DNA of 36,273 nt, taken from the NCBI GenBank assembly GCA_030535455.1, contig JAUNJY010000042.1:1-36273 (forward strand), read 5' to 3'. This DNA comes from a bacterium. GTDB lineage: Bacteria; Bacillota; Clostridia; Lachnospirales; Lachnospiraceae. Within the stretch, counting starts at the first letter, position 1, and every line of letters starts with the position of its first letter. This document shows positions 1 through 9,323 of this stretch, piece by piece. The notes under the pieces are model-generated. The model saw only the letters and a list, made by a program, of their open reading frames with translations, did no database searches and had not been told where the DNA came from. Both the position numbers and the translations under genes were made by a program.

Positions 1-98
1 CCTCATGAATGAGGGGCCAGGGGAGTTGAGAGTGTGCAAAGCACACTTTGTTCTGTCGAAGCAGATATAAACAAATAGCAATAGGAGAAGGCAGCATA

Positions 99-152
99 AT
101 GAAAGTAGCAATATATTTAAGAAAAAGCAGAGGCGAGGTTGAGTATTTATAA
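99..152 (+). pseudogene. N-terminal stub of a large serine recombinase
   Basis: This 17-residue reading frame (MKVAIYLRKSRGEVEYL, then TAA) matches the typical start of large serine recombinases, including the strand, the YLRKS motif that carries the catalytic serine, and the RGE that follows. It has a good ribosome site (AGGAGAAGG, about positions 82-90). No continuation is visible in any frame before the next gene at 279. Two perfect hairpins lie upstream (1-14 and 32-46). I read it as the remnant of a mobile-element integrase after deletion or excision. The motif match is seen directly; the history is inferred. A chance short ORF is possible but unlikely given the match and the ribosome site. 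Confidence 0.6.
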
Positions 153-199
153 AAATCTCCATTTTCTTTTACATAAAAGTTCAAGTTTTAATATCGTCA

Positions 200-228
200 T
201 TGACATGTACCAATTCAGTGCATAATAT
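200..228 (+). promoter_or_regulatory. Promoter of the YyaL-type gene
   Basis: TTGACA at 200-205 and TAATAT at 223-228 with a 17-bp spacer fit a vegetative sigma-A promoter. It lies about 50 bases upstream of the start codon at 279. Nothing else was seen in the gap after the recombinase stub. Confidence 0.6.
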
Positions 229-278
229 CACTCGCCTAGCCAAACAATAATTCTATTGAAAACTAAGGAAGTGATAAC

Positions 279-2330
279 ATGACCAAAGAAAATAAACAAC
301 CCAATCACTTAATCAACGAGAAGTCTCCCTACCTATTACAGCATGCCTACAACCCCGTAGACTGGTATCCATGGTGTGAAGAAGCCTTTGTCAAAGCCAA
401 ATCCGAGGACAAACCAATCTTCCTAAGCATTGGATACAGCACATGCCATTGGTGTCACGTCATGGAGCGAGAATCCTTCGAGGACACTGAGGTAGCTGAC
501 TACCTTAACGCCCACTTTATTTCCATCAAGGTGGATAAGGAAGAGCGCCCGGATGTGGACACAATCTATATGAATGTCTGTCAGGCTATGAATGGACATG
601 GCGGATGGCCGCTTACAATCTTGATGACGCCGGAGCAGAAGCCATTTTATGCGGGAACGTATTTGCCAAAGCATTCAAGAGGGCAGATGCTAGGACTTAT
701 GGAATTATTGCAGGCGATTAATAAGATGTGGCAGGAGGATAAAGAGAGAATTCAAGGAACTGGGGACAGCATTGTGGAACAGCTAAGACGGGCTTCTCAG
801 AATACGGAGTCTGATGAAGAACCAAGCAAGCAGCTTTTTGGGACAGCGTATCTTGCCATGAAGCAAAGCTATGACTCAAAGTATGGTGGATTTGGAAGGG
901 CACCGAAGTTTCCAACGCCACATAATTTGATGTTTCTACTTAGATATGCAGCCACATATCAGGACAAGAAAGCATTAGCCATGGTAGAAGGAACGCTAAA
1001 TGGAATGTTTCAGGGCGGGATTTATGACCATATCGGAGGCGGATTTTCCAGATATTCCACTGACGATCAGTGGCTGGTGCCTCATTTTGAGAAAATGCTA
1101 TATGACAATGCCTTGTTGGTGCTGGCGTATGCGGAAGCCTATCAGGTGACAAAGAATGAGCTGTATGCCTATGTCATTCAGGAAACGTTACAGTATGTAA
1201 TGGCAGAGATGACGGATGAGTGTGGCGGATTTTACTGCGCCCAGGATGCAGACAGCGAAGGAGAAGAGGGAAAGTACTATGTCTTTACACCGGAAGAAAT
1301 CAAGAAAGTCCTTGGTGAGGAAGATGGAACATGGTTTAATGAGACTTACCAAATTACGAAACAAGGAAATTTTGAAGGAGCAAATATTCCAAATCTTATT
1401 GGGCGTGCATTTGATCTTAATGAGATTAAGAAGAAAAAGGAGAGCCGGGAAAAGCTTTACCAGTATCGGTTAGGACGGATGAAGCTTCATAAGGACGATA
1501 AGATCCTTACTTCTTGGAACAGCCTGATGATTATGGCATTTGCAAAGGCTTATCAGGTGCTTGGAAATGAGTTTTATTTGGCAGCAGCAAAGAAGGCCTA
1601 TGCATTTATCAACCAAACCATGAGGGACGAGAACAATCGATTGTACATCAGGTACCGGGAAGGACATCGGTATGGCCTGGGCAATCTGGAGGATTATGCA
1701 TTTTTCAGTCTGGCACAGATTTATCTTTATGAGGCAAGTTTTGATCCTGCCTATTTATTAGGAGCAGTCAAGGATGCCAAGGAAATGATACGGCTGTTCT
1801 GGGATAAGGAAGCAGGAGGCTTCTATTTTTATGGAAATGATGCAGAGCATTTGATTATTTGTCCGAAAGAGGTTTATGATGGAGCCATTCCTTCTGGAAA
1901 TTCAGCAGCAGCCTATGTGGTTGCCAAGCTTGAGAAATTCACAAGGGACGATGAATTTAGCGATATTGCAAGAAGGCAGTTTAAGTTTCTTGCAGCCGAG
2001 ATTGGCAAGTATCCATCGGCTTATACTTTTGCGCTTAGTGCCATGATGATTGACTTGCTGGAAGGAAAAGAAGTTGTCTGCGTGCTAAGGGATGAGCTGG
2101 ATCTGGATGAACTACAGCAGCTTTTGATGAAATATTTTATTCCCAATACGGTGGTCATTCCCATTGAGTCCCATACGGAAGATGGGCTAAAGCTTGTGGC
2201 ACCTTATATTGGTGACTACAAGAGATCAGCAGAAGAGAGCCAGTTCTATGTCTGTGAAAATGGAAGCTGTCAGGCACCTTTTAGCGGAATAGAGAGATTA
2301 AAAGAATATTTTGAGAAAGACAAATTCTAG
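279..2330 (+). CDS. yyaL: Thioredoxin-domain / glycosidase-like protein of the YyaL family (DUF255)
   Basis: This 683-residue protein has the full length and layout of the YyaL/SPATA20 family. The N-terminal thioredoxin-like domain (DUF255, about residues 5-170) contains the signature [14 protein letters not shown] with the CxxC pair at C56 and C59. The remainder resembles an (alpha/alpha)6-barrel of the N-acylglucosamine 2-epimerase/glycosidase type ([34 protein letters not shown]). The cellular role of the family is not settled, so no reaction is assigned. The start is supported by an AAGGAAGTG ribosome site and the promoter at 200-228. It appears to be a single-gene unit. No signal peptide is seen, so it should be cytoplasmic. 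Confidence 0.92.
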   Translation: MTKENKQPNHLINEKSPYLLQHAYNPVDWYPWCEEAFVKAKSEDKPIFLSIGYSTCHWCHVMERESFEDTEVADYLNAHFISIKVDKEERPDVDTIYMNVCQAMNGHGGWPLTILMTPEQKPFYAGTYLPKHSRGQMLGLMELLQAINKMWQEDKERIQGTGDSIVEQLRRASQNTESDEEPSKQLFGTAYLAMKQSYDSKYGGFGRAPKFPTPHNLMFLLRYAATYQDKKALAMVEGTLNGMFQGGIYDHIGGGFSRYSTDDQWLVPHFEKMLYDNALLVLAYAEAYQVTKNELYAYVIQETLQYVMAEMTDECGGFYCAQDADSEGEEGKYYVFTPEEIKKVLGEEDGTWFNETYQITKQGNFEGANIPNLIGRAFDLNEIKKKKESREKLYQYRLGRMKLHKDDKILTSWNSLMIMAFAKAYQVLGNEFYLAAAKKAYAFINQTMRDENNRLYIRYREGHRYGLGNLEDYAFFSLAQIYLYEASFDPAYLLGAVKDAKEMIRLFWDKEAGGFYFYGNDAEHLIICPKEVYDGAIPSGNSAAAYVVAKLEKFTRDDEFSDIARRQFKFLAAEIGKYPSAYTFALSAMMIDLLEGKEVVCVLRDELDLDELQQLLMKYFIPNTVVIPIESHTEDGLKLVAPYIGDYKRSAEESQFYVCENGSCQAPFSGIERLKEYFEKDKF

Positions 2331-2368
2331 TTTAAACAAACATTTTTCAACACAAAATATAATTCATG

Positions 2369-2377
2369 TGGTATACT
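2369..2377 (+). promoter_or_regulatory. Extended -10 promoter of the RNA helicase gene
   Basis: TGG followed by TATACT forms an extended -10 element. The matching -35 region is poor. It would give a leader of about 60 bases before the helicase gene, which includes the hairpin at 2413-2429. Confidence 0.4.
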
Positions 2378-2412
2378 AATACTTTGAGACAAGAAAAATA
2401 AATTAGAATAGA

Positions 2413-2429
2413 AAAATCCATTGGATTTT
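2413..2429 (+). other. Perfect hairpin in the helicase leader
   Basis: AAAATCC, ATT, GGATTTT forms a 7-bp stem with a 3-base loop just upstream of the weak ribosome site of the DEAD-box gene. Leaders of cold-induced helicases are often structured, so this may act in post-transcriptional control. The inner 13 bases also occur in the promoter of the XRE gene at 29107-29121. Confidence 0.4.
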
Positions 2430-2443
2430 AGATAGGATATAGC

Positions 2444-3862
2444 ATGAAATTTACTGAACTTAATTTAATTGACCCTATTGTAACCGTATTAGAGGAACTT
2501 AACTATGTAGAGCCAACTCCAATTCAGGAAAATACAATTCCTCTAGCATTAGAAGGAAAAGACGTACTTGGATGTGCACAGACGGGAAGCGGTAAGACAG
2601 CAGCATTTGCATTGCCAATCTTACAAAAGCTTTCCAAAGAAAAAAGCGAAAATATTCGTGCCCTTATTATGACTCCAACAAGAGAGTTAGCAATTCAGAT
2701 TTGTGACAATATTGAGTGTTACGCAAAAAATCTTGATGTGAAGACTGGTTCCATTTATGGTGGCGTATATCAGGATGAACAAGTGAAGATGCTGAAAAAC
2801 GGCGTAGATGTATTAGTTGCAACTCCAGGACGTTTGTTAGACTTAATCAATCAAGGATTTATTTCATTAAGCGAAGTGGAAGTATTCGTATTAGATGAAG
2901 CCGATCAAATGCTTGATATGGGCTTTATCGTGGAAATTAAAAAAATCGTTAAGATGATGCCTAAGAGCCGTCAGACATTGATGTTTAGTGCAACAATGCC
3001 TAAGCCAATCGAACGACTTGCAGATACCATTTTAAATAATCCAGAAACGGTAATGCAGGACAAGGTGACATCAACAGTAGATACGGTAAGCCAGTCTGTT
3101 TACTTTGTAGATAAGGCAAATAAATTAACACTTCTTACTTCTTTAGTTAAGAATGAAGATGTGAAAAATGCAATCGTATTTACCAATACAAGACAGGAAG
3201 CAGAAGTAGTTTCGAAGCATTTACTTAGCTGTGCAGTACGTGCCCGTGCAATCCATGGTTTAAAAAATCAGGCTTCCAGACAAGATGCATTATTACAGTT
3301 TAAGAACGGAAAAGTAAAAGTATTAGTTGCTACTGATATTGCAGCTAGAGGACTTGATATCTCCAAGTTATCTCACGTATTTAACTACGATATTCCAGAT
3401 AGTGAAGAGACTTACATCCACCGTATCGGCCGTACAGGCAGAGCAGGTGAAGAAGGTGAAGCAATCAATATTTGTGATATCGATGATATGGATAACTTCA
3501 GAGCAATCGAACGTCATATCGGCAAGAAGATTACCATGTTAAAATCTGAATGGCCAATGACAATCTTCCAAAAGACGAAAAAGGTTGTAAATAAGCCTAA
3601 AAAGCAAGAAGAAGAGCCAGCAGTGCTTGATATCAAGAAAGTAAAAGACGTATCCTTAAGCGGAAAGCCATTTACAAAGAAGAAGAGATATACCCCATAT
3701 AGTGGAAAGAGCAAGGCTGAAGCTGGAAAGAGCAAAGACGGCAAAGGTTTTGGCGGCAAGAACAAAGACGGAAAAGGAAAAGACGGCAAGTCTTATAACT
3801 GGAAGTCAGCAAACGGCAAGCCTGCGTATGGCAAGAAAAAAACAAACCGTAATGAAAAATAA
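2444..3862 (+). CDS. DEAD-box ATP-dependent RNA helicase
   Basis: This 472-residue protein carries all the usual helicase motifs in order: Q motif (PTPIQ, 25-29), Walker A (AQTGSGKT, 45-52), PTREL (78-82), TPGR (127-130), DEAD (151-154), SAT (182-184), the ARGLD region (about 301-305) and HRIGRTGRAG (326-335). The C-terminal 100 residues form a low-complexity Lys/Gly/Asp tail with repeated K-D-G-K units, a likely non-specific RNA-binding extension like those of CshA-type helicases. It probably unwinds structured RNA in ribosome assembly, mRNA turnover or cold adaptation. The ribosome site is weak (AGGATATAGC), which fits control through the leader. The gene stands alone and ends at a strong terminator. 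Which named paralogue it is cannot be decided from sequence alone. Confidence 0.95.
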   Translation: MKFTELNLIDPIVTVLEELNYVEPTPIQENTIPLALEGKDVLGCAQTGSGKTAAFALPILQKLSKEKSENIRALIMTPTRELAIQICDNIECYAKNLDVKTGSIYGGVYQDEQVKMLKNGVDVLVATPGRLLDLINQGFISLSEVEVFVLDEADQMLDMGFIVEIKKIVKMMPKSRQTLMFSATMPKPIERLADTILNNPETVMQDKVTSTVDTVSQSVYFVDKANKLTLLTSLVKNEDVKNAIVFTNTRQEAEVVSKHLLSCAVRARAIHGLKNQASRQDALLQFKNGKVKVLVATDIAARGLDISKLSHVFNYDIPDSEETYIHRIGRTGRAGEEGEAINICDIDDMDNFRAIERHIGKKITMLKSEWPMTIFQKTKKVVNKPKKQEEEPAVLDIKKVKDVSLSGKPFTKKKRYTPYSGKSKAEAGKSKDGKGFGGKNKDGKGKDGKSYNWKSANGKPAYGKKKTNRNEK

Positions 3863-3880
3863 ATAGTCAATTGATACTAT

Positions 3881-3945
3881 AAGCCAGTGCCTAGTGGAAC
3901 AATCGGAAGTTAAGATGGTTGTTCCGCCAGGTACTGGCTTTTTTC
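3881..3945 (+). terminator. Terminator after the helicase gene
   Basis: Long arms (AAGCCAGT..CCT..GTGGAACAATC against GGTTGTTCC..GTACTGGCTT) form an extended stem followed by a T run. Confidence 0.85.
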
Positions 3946-4074
3946 GTTATAATTTTGTAAGAAAAAAATAGGAAATATAAAGGTGTTTTTACATAAGAAA
4001 CAAAGATACATTGTCTTAGAATGCTGTAAAATAGGCAATAATATAAAAGATGCAATAATTAAGGAGTTGTGAGA

Positions 4075-4827
4075 GTGAGGAAAATATTAAAAAGATGTAT
4101 ATTTGTGTTACTTATTATGATATTGGGCGGTGTCTATATTGGCGGGAAGACATTTAGCTCTAATAAAAGCACGGACAAACAGATTGAGCGTTATGCCAAG
4201 ACAAATGGAATTAATATATCCGAATATCCGGAAGAGCTGATCGCTCTATATGACAGAAACCCAGAGACTAAGGAATTTGTGCTTGGATATGCGGAAAATA
4301 AAAATAAAGAACATACGATTAATTTATCAAGCTATGTGAATAGTAAGACGGTTCCATTGTTGATGCAATGGGATATGGCCTGGGGATATACGGACTATGC
4401 GGGAAGCATTATGGGGCTGTCTGGATGTGGTCCTACCTGTCTGTCCATGGTTTTGATTTATGAAACCGGCAATGTAGATATGAATCCCAAGGCAGTAGCA
4501 GAGTTTGCGACATCACAAGGTTACGCAGTAAATGGCCAGGGAACTGGATGGGCACTTTTTTCTGAAGGTGGAAAAAAACTAGGGCTGGATGTGACAGAGC
4601 TTCCACTAGATGAAAACCGTATCATTAAGAATTTGCAAGTTGGTAATCCGATCATATGTGCAATGGGGCCTGGTGACTTTACAACTACAGGACATTTTAT
4701 CGTATTGACTGGTTACAGCGACGGTAAGATAAAGGTGAATGATCCAAACAGCTACCAGAACTCACAAAGATTATGGGACTACGATCAGATAGCAGGACAA
4801 ATAAAAAACCTCTGGGCATTTCGTTAA
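4075..4827 (+). CDS. Secreted or membrane-anchored C39-like cysteine peptidase
   Basis: The protein (about 250 residues) begins with a basic stretch and one hydrophobic segment (about residues 7-25), a signal peptide or signal anchor, so the rest should lie outside the membrane. The C-terminal half is a Peptidase_C39_2 type papain fold. LMQWDMAWGY supplies the oxyanion-hole Gln, LSGCGPTCLSM the nucleophilic Cys, GHFIVLTGY the His and NDPNS the third residue. GTG start codons lie at 4069 and 4075. AAGGAG at 4061-4066 is too close to the first and well placed for the second, so 4075 is chosen. The substrate is unknown; such proteins often act on cell-wall peptides or secreted peptides. There is no bacteriocin exporter nearby, so a role in leader-peptide cleavage is not supported. 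Confidence 0.82.
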   Translation: MRKILKRCIFVLLIMILGGVYIGGKTFSSNKSTDKQIERYAKTNGINISEYPEELIALYDRNPETKEFVLGYAENKNKEHTINLSSYVNSKTVPLLMQWDMAWGYTDYAGSIMGLSGCGPTCLSMVLIYETGNVDMNPKAVAEFATSQGYAVNGQGTGWALFSEGGKKLGLDVTELPLDENRIIKNLQVGNPIICAMGPGDFTTTGHFIVLTGYSDGKIKVNDPNSYQNSQRLWDYDQIAGQIKNLWAFR

Positions 4828-4870
4828 AAAGATAAAACGACAAAATCATACAAAATATTACAAAACTGTA

Positions 4871-4900
4871 TTGACATGAAATCTTACCTACTTATATACT
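4871..4900 (+). promoter_or_regulatory. Promoter of the chemoreceptor gene
   Basis: TTGACA (4871-4876) and TATACT (4895-4900) with an 18-bp spacer. It predicts a leader of about 75 bases containing the hairpin at 4928-4953. Confidence 0.65.
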
Positions 4901-4927
4901 GATAGTACCGACGTAAGTCAAACTAAT

Positions 4928-4953
4928 CCTCATGCTGAAGGGAAAGCATGAGG
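4928..4953 (+). other. Leader hairpin upstream of the chemoreceptor gene
   Basis: CCTCATGC and GCATGAGG form a perfect 8-bp stem around a 10-base loop, about 17 bases before the ribosome site AGGGAGG. There is no T run, so it is not a classical terminator. The bases AACT..ATCC (4921-4929) could instead pair with GGAT..AGTT (about 4960-4970) next to the ribosome site, so two competing folds are possible. Confidence 0.45.
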
Positions 4954-4983
4954 AAAAAAGGATGTAAGTTAGGGAGGATACAA

Positions 4984-6975
4984 ATGAAACAAAAAGCTAA
5001 AAACAAGACAATTCGTGTAAAATTGTCCAGACAAGTCGCTGCCATTGTTGCTATCATACTTCTGATTATAACAGTACTTGTAAGTTTTACGGTATATACC
5101 ATATTGGATAAGACTAGTAAGAAACAGCTGACACTAGAATCTGATTTTTACCAATCTGAATTGGAAGGCTGGGCAGATGGCATTCTAAAAGAAGTGAACA
5201 CAGTGCTATTTACCATCAAGAGTTTAGGATTGGCAGAGGACAGCGGTAAATTACTTGACTATTTAAAAACAACAATTGACCTAAATCCAGATATGCCAAC
5301 AGGCATCTTTGCAGGAAATGAACAGGGAGAAATTTTAGATCCAGCAGGATGGGTACCGGACGAATCGTTTAACGTAAAAGAGCGAAGCTGGTATATCGAG
5401 GGAAAAGAAAATGTAACCATGGAATTTGGTACACCATATTATGGAGATAATCTAAAATCCAATATGGTGACAGCATCTGCAAAAGTAGATGACAATACAG
5501 TACTTGGTACGGATGTTGTGCTTGGAAGTATTGAAGAAGAAATCAATAAGCTAGAGATAACAGGTAATGGATTTGGCTTCTTGCTGGATACAGAATCTGG
5601 TTTTATCGTAGCCCATAAAGAGAAAGAGTATTCCGGAAAAAGTATAAAAGAAGTGGACAATGAGCTGATCAAGCTTGCCTTTGATAATATTAACAATACA
5701 GAGCAGATCCTGGAACTAAACGATGGACAGGATGAGTATTTTACAACTTTAAATCCAATCAAGGGAACAAACTGGGTTTTAGTTACCTGTGCTTATAAAA
5801 ATGTAGTGTTAAAGTCATTAAATCTTTTATTCATTTTAGTAATCATTCTTTCTGTTGTATTTATACTTTTGACAGGAACGGCTATTTACATGAGTGTAAA
5901 GAGAATTACAGCACCATTAGCAGGCCTTACCAATGTGATAACAGAAATGACAGCTGGTAACTTTACGGTAAAACCGGAAATTAGCGGGAATGATGAAATC
6001 ACAGTTATGTCTGAAGCATTGGATGGATTTATTACCAATATGAGAGGCAGCATTGCAGATTTAAGTGCAGTGTCTCAAGTATTGACGACAGAGTCAGACA
6101 GCAGTACGGAAGTTTCCTATGGAATGAATCAGGCAGCAGAAATGCAGTCAGAAGCAATGAAACAGTTAAATAGTACAGTGGAAGAGCTGGCACGTTCCAT
6201 TGAAGAGATTGCAAATGATGCATCACTTCTTGCAGCTACAGTAACAGATGTAAACCAACAGGGAAATGACGCAATGCAGACAATCAAGGAAACGGTAACC
6301 GTTACAGAGCAAGGGAAAGAGGCAATTGACCAGGTTTCTTCTAAGATGCATGCTATTGATGAAACAATGCAGCAATTAGACCGTGTGGTAAAAGAGGTTG
6401 GAGAGTCTTCTAACGAGATTAATTCCATTACTACAATCATTGGCGGCATTGCAAATCAGACAAACTTACTAGCGTTAAATGCAAGTATTGAAGCAGCAAG
6501 GGCTGGAGAGGCTGGAAGAGGCTTTGCAGTTGTAGCAGAAGAAATCGGAACATTAGCTTCCTCAAGTACGGAGGCTGTAAAGAAAATTGAGACATTGATT
6601 ACAAAGGTATGTACGCAGGTGCAGGAGGTTGTTGAACAGACAGCAGCGTCCGTACAGAATATCAATGAAAGCAGAATCTTAGTAGAAAATACAGCAGATA
6701 CATTTATGAATATTTATGGAACTATTAATAGTACGAGCAAGAGTCTTCTTGAAGTGACAAATAAGATTGATGATCTGGACCAGGTTTCCACAAATATGGC
6801 AGCAATTACGGAAGAGCAATCGGCAGGAACACAGGAAATCCTTGCGACTTCCGAAGGGGTGTACAATCAGTCCCTTACAATTGCAAAGAGCAGTGAGTCA
6901 TTAAGTGAGACAGCAAAAAAACTTCACTTAAGTGCAGAAAATATCAAAGAATACACAGAAACATTTACAATATAG
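4984..6975 (+). CDS. Methyl-accepting chemotaxis protein with dCache-type sensor
   Basis: This 663-residue receptor has a first membrane helix (about residues 18-40), an extracytoplasmic sensor domain of the dCache type (about 45-270), a second membrane helix ([16 protein letters not shown]), a HAMP linker and a long signalling coiled coil. The tip is the conserved hairpin around [19 protein letters not shown], followed by [11 protein letters not shown], which contacts CheA and CheW. An in-frame ATG exists at 4948, but AGGGAGG at 4971-4977 favours 4984, and the upstream ATG overlaps the leader hairpin. The ligand is unknown; dCache domains usually bind small metabolites such as amino acids or organic acids. 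No other chemotaxis gene is near, so it is an orphan receptor. Confidence 0.93.
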   Translation: MKQKAKNKTIRVKLSRQVAAIVAIILLIITVLVSFTVYTILDKTSKKQLTLESDFYQSELEGWADGILKEVNTVLFTIKSLGLAEDSGKLLDYLKTTIDLNPDMPTGIFAGNEQGEILDPAGWVPDESFNVKERSWYIEGKENVTMEFGTPYYGDNLKSNMVTASAKVDDNTVLGTDVVLGSIEEEINKLEITGNGFGFLLDTESGFIVAHKEKEYSGKSIKEVDNELIKLAFDNINNTEQILELNDGQDEYFTTLNPIKGTNWVLVTCAYKNVVLKSLNLLFILVIILSVVFILLTGTAIYMSVKRITAPLAGLTNVITEMTAGNFTVKPEISGNDEITVMSEALDGFITNMRGSIADLSAVSQVLTTESDSSTEVSYGMNQAAEMQSEAMKQLNSTVEELARSIEEIANDASLLAATVTDVNQQGNDAMQTIKETVTVTEQGKEAIDQVSSKMHAIDETMQQLDRVVKEVGESSNEINSITTIIGGIANQTNLLALNASIEAARAGEAGRGFAVVAEEIGTLASSSTEAVKKIETLITKVCTQVQEVVEQTAASVQNINESRILVENTADTFMNIYGTINSTSKSLLEVTNKIDDLDQVSTNMAAITEEQSAGTQEILATSEGVYNQSLTIAKSSESLSETAKKLHLSAENIKEYTETFTI

Positions 6976-6982
6976 TAATTAA

Positions 6983-7020
6983 GCTAAGAGCCGCCTGCTT
7001 TGTAGGTGGCTCTTAGTTTT
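6983..7020 (+). terminator. Terminator after the chemoreceptor gene
   Basis: GCTAAGAGCCGCCT and AGGTGGCTCTTAG form a 13-14 bp stem with a 7-base loop, followed by TTTT. Confidence 0.85.
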
Positions 7021-7136
7021 ATATACCAGAATGAACATGCATTATAAATTAATAGGATATGGAGAAATACATTGTAAGAAAAAATTGGAAAAGGTATAAT
7101 GAAAGGGATAGAAAGTTAACTTTGGGGAGGAAAACA

Positions 7137-8171
7137 ATGAAGTTATTTAGTAAAGAGAAGAAACAGGAAGAGGAAGAAATCCTGGAAGTACATAACGAGG
7201 CCGAAGAGCAGAAAGAACAAGAGAGTCAAAAAGAACAGGATAGTAAAGAAGAAAGACTAAAAAGAATTGCCATGCAGCGCATTATTGTAAAAGAACAATT
7301 TGAGGAACTTTCCATTGCACAGGCAATTCATGTAATTAAGTATTTAGAAGTATTTCAGAAAGCATCTCCACTTGAAAATTATGAGGACAATCATACGGTG
7401 GTTTTTCAGATAATCCTGGAAAAGATAAAAGAGGCACCCGTATTATACATATTATTTGATGAAAAGACAGGACTTCCATTTGTAGCAAACGGATTTATCG
7501 AACTTTTCTCCAATAAGGAGTTTGCCAAACAGGCAGTTGCTCACTATGCGGAGACATTTCGTAAGCTGGAAGTAAGGGAAATCCTTAAGGAAAGTACAAC
7601 ATGGCTGGATGGCATCAATGTATTCGCATATTTGTATTACCTTGGAATGGAGGATCTTCTAATTGACAATGGCCAGCAGGCATTGGCGTTTAAGAGACAG
7701 GAGATCTTAGAAGCACCCGACTGGAGTGGCATGGAAGAAAAGGACCGTCCAGTGATCAACGGAGAATTAAGATTTTGGATGAACGTCTATCTTGAAGAGG
7801 TTAGATGGGAAGTTACCTATGAAGGTCATGAAGAACGGGTGAGCCAGTTAGAAGAGGAAATGGTAAAACGATTAAAGACAGCAAGATATCTTGTGCCTGT
7901 AATAACCAGTGAGGAAACAGGTAAGCCTGTACAAATTGCTACCCTGCCAAATAACAAGAAGGAAATGTATCTTCCTATGTTTACCGATTGGTTTGAGTTT
8001 GACAAAGTATTTAACCAGGAACAGTGGAAGGGTATGGCATTCACATTTAAACAAGGAATTGAGTTTGGACAAAAGTGCGATGGAGTGGTGATCAACCCGC
8101 TTGGCGAAAATATCATGATGAGTAAAGAGATAATGAAAAAGAGATTTCCAGAATTTATTTCAGCCGAATAG
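7137..8171 (+). CDS. SseB-like protein
   Basis: This 344-residue soluble protein starts with a charged, Glu/Lys-rich stretch (about residues 1-45, KKQEEEEI.. and EEQKEQESQKEQ), probably disordered or coiled. The C-terminal part (about 235-344) resembles the SseB N-terminal domain: an LVPV strand, then LPMFTDWFEFDKV and a closing DGVVINPLGENIMM segment. The middle contains a second possible copy of this fold (APVLYILFDEKTGLPFVANGF). An in-frame ATG lies at 7059, but GGGGAGG before 7137 makes 7137 the better start. It is followed after 11 bases by the BtrH_N-like gene, so the two should be co-transcribed. The biochemical role of SseB-fold proteins is unclear. Confidence 0.68.
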   Translation: MKLFSKEKKQEEEEILEVHNEAEEQKEQESQKEQDSKEERLKRIAMQRIIVKEQFEELSIAQAIHVIKYLEVFQKASPLENYEDNHTVVFQIILEKIKEAPVLYILFDEKTGLPFVANGFIELFSNKEFAKQAVAHYAETFRKLEVREILKESTTWLDGINVFAYLYYLGMEDLLIDNGQQALAFKRQEILEAPDWSGMEEKDRPVINGELRFWMNVYLEEVRWEVTYEGHEERVSQLEEEMVKRLKTARYLVPVITSEETGKPVQIATLPNNKKEMYLPMFTDWFEFDKVFNQEQWKGMAFTFKQGIEFGQKCDGVVINPLGENIMMSKEIMKKRFPEFISAE

Positions 8172-8182
8172 GAGATGGTAGG

Positions 8183-9241
8183 ATGTCTTATCAAAATATT
8201 GTGATTAATCATAAAGTCAGAGACAATGAATGCATGTGGAGTGGAGTGGAAGACATGTACTGCGAGTATAGCAAACATAACATTCCAGACTATTTTTTCT
8301 TTGCCTTGACAGGGATGGCCAATTTTTCATATGAGAGGGGACGGAATAAGGAAAAAAGATGTGTCCAATGGACTGGAAGCAATGTGAAGGATATGTATCG
8401 CATTGGTGCAGATATCATTGGATATGACTATATGGCAATTCAGGCAAATACATCAGAAGAGGCAATTGCATTTGCAAAAGACCGGATTAGAACGGGAAAT
8501 CCAGTGGTACTGGGGTGTGTCGACTTATATGAAATCCCGTATTTTAAAGGACTTTACCATAGAGTACATATACCTGTGCATTATTTGATGCTGACAGGAT
8601 ACAATGATGCAGAAGAAAACATGTATGTATTGGATGGAGGAAAGGCTGAGATACAGTCCATATCCTACCATGCTCTGGCTCGTGCAATGAAGACAGAGGG
8701 GAATTTTCAAAAGGATGTCAATGTACTTTATCAGATCCAGTTTCGTCAGCCATTAAAATCAGTGCAACAGATCGCTATTGAAGGGTTTCAAGAAAAAGCA
8801 AAGGAAGCATTGAAGGAAAATTCTATTGGGAATGGAATTGCAGGCATGCGGCTGCTTGCAAAAGAGTTTCCTAATTGGGAAAAGGAATGCTCCAGCTGTG
8901 AGTATGAGCAGGCCTTATACCATATGGTTCGATTTGCAGGTGATGTGCCAAGTCTTCCGGGGCGTCTTGAAGGAAAAGAGGAACAGAAGATGCATTGGGC
9001 GGCAAGAAGACAGCTAGCCCAGGTACTTTCGTATTTTTCCAAAGAACTAAACCGTCCCCAGTGGCAAATGGCTTCCAATTATTTCTTGGAAAGTGGTGCT
9101 TTGATTGAAAAACTGGTGGAAAATATGACCTCCTATTTATTGAAGGAGAGAAGTGATTTATGGGAACTTCCAGAGATAATCGGGCAGATTGCAGATTTGG
9201 AAGAGAAGGCATATCAGCAGTTAGTGATAGTGAAAAGGTAA
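8183..9241 (+). CDS. BtrH_N-type cysteine-peptidase-fold protein
   Basis: This 352-residue protein resembles the butirosin biosynthesis protein H family (BtrH N-terminal domain with a DUF4872-like C-terminus). The early ECMWSGVEDMYCEYS segment matches the region of the Cys active site, and the later VHYLMLTGYN segment supplies the His of the papain-like fold; DGGKAEIQ follows. BtrH itself transfers an acyl side chain from a carrier protein to an aminoglycoside. Here there is no carrier protein, aminoglycoside or peptide-synthetase gene nearby, so only acyltransferase- or peptidase-like activity can be proposed. It lies 11 bases after the SseB-like gene with ribosome site GGAGATGGTAGG. The C-terminal part is predicted alpha-helical. 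Confidence 0.68.
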   Translation: MSYQNIVINHKVRDNECMWSGVEDMYCEYSKHNIPDYFFFALTGMANFSYERGRNKEKRCVQWTGSNVKDMYRIGADIIGYDYMAIQANTSEEAIAFAKDRIRTGNPVVLGCVDLYEIPYFKGLYHRVHIPVHYLMLTGYNDAEENMYVLDGGKAEIQSISYHALARAMKTEGNFQKDVNVLYQIQFRQPLKSVQQIAIEGFQEKAKEALKENSIGNGIAGMRLLAKEFPNWEKECSSCEYEQALYHMVRFAGDVPSLPGRLEGKEEQKMHWAARRQLAQVLSYFSKELNRPQWQMASNYFLESGALIEKLVENMTSYLLKERSDLWELPEIIGQIADLEEKAYQQLVIVKR

Positions 9242-9323
9242 ATATTTCATATAGTAAAAAAAAGATTTTGCTGTATTATAGTTAAAAAGAAAATAATTAC
9301 AGAATATAGCAGAAGGTGTATAA

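Noticed and set aside
4011-4032. TTGTCT / TAAAAT as a promoter of the C39-like peptidase gene
   Set aside because: The spacer would be only 10 bases, too short for sigma-A.
4905-4983. Possible cyclic-di-GMP riboswitch before the chemoreceptor
   Set aside because: The leader has a hairpin, but the conserved GEMM segments (for example AGGGCAAACC and GACGCAAAGC) are absent.
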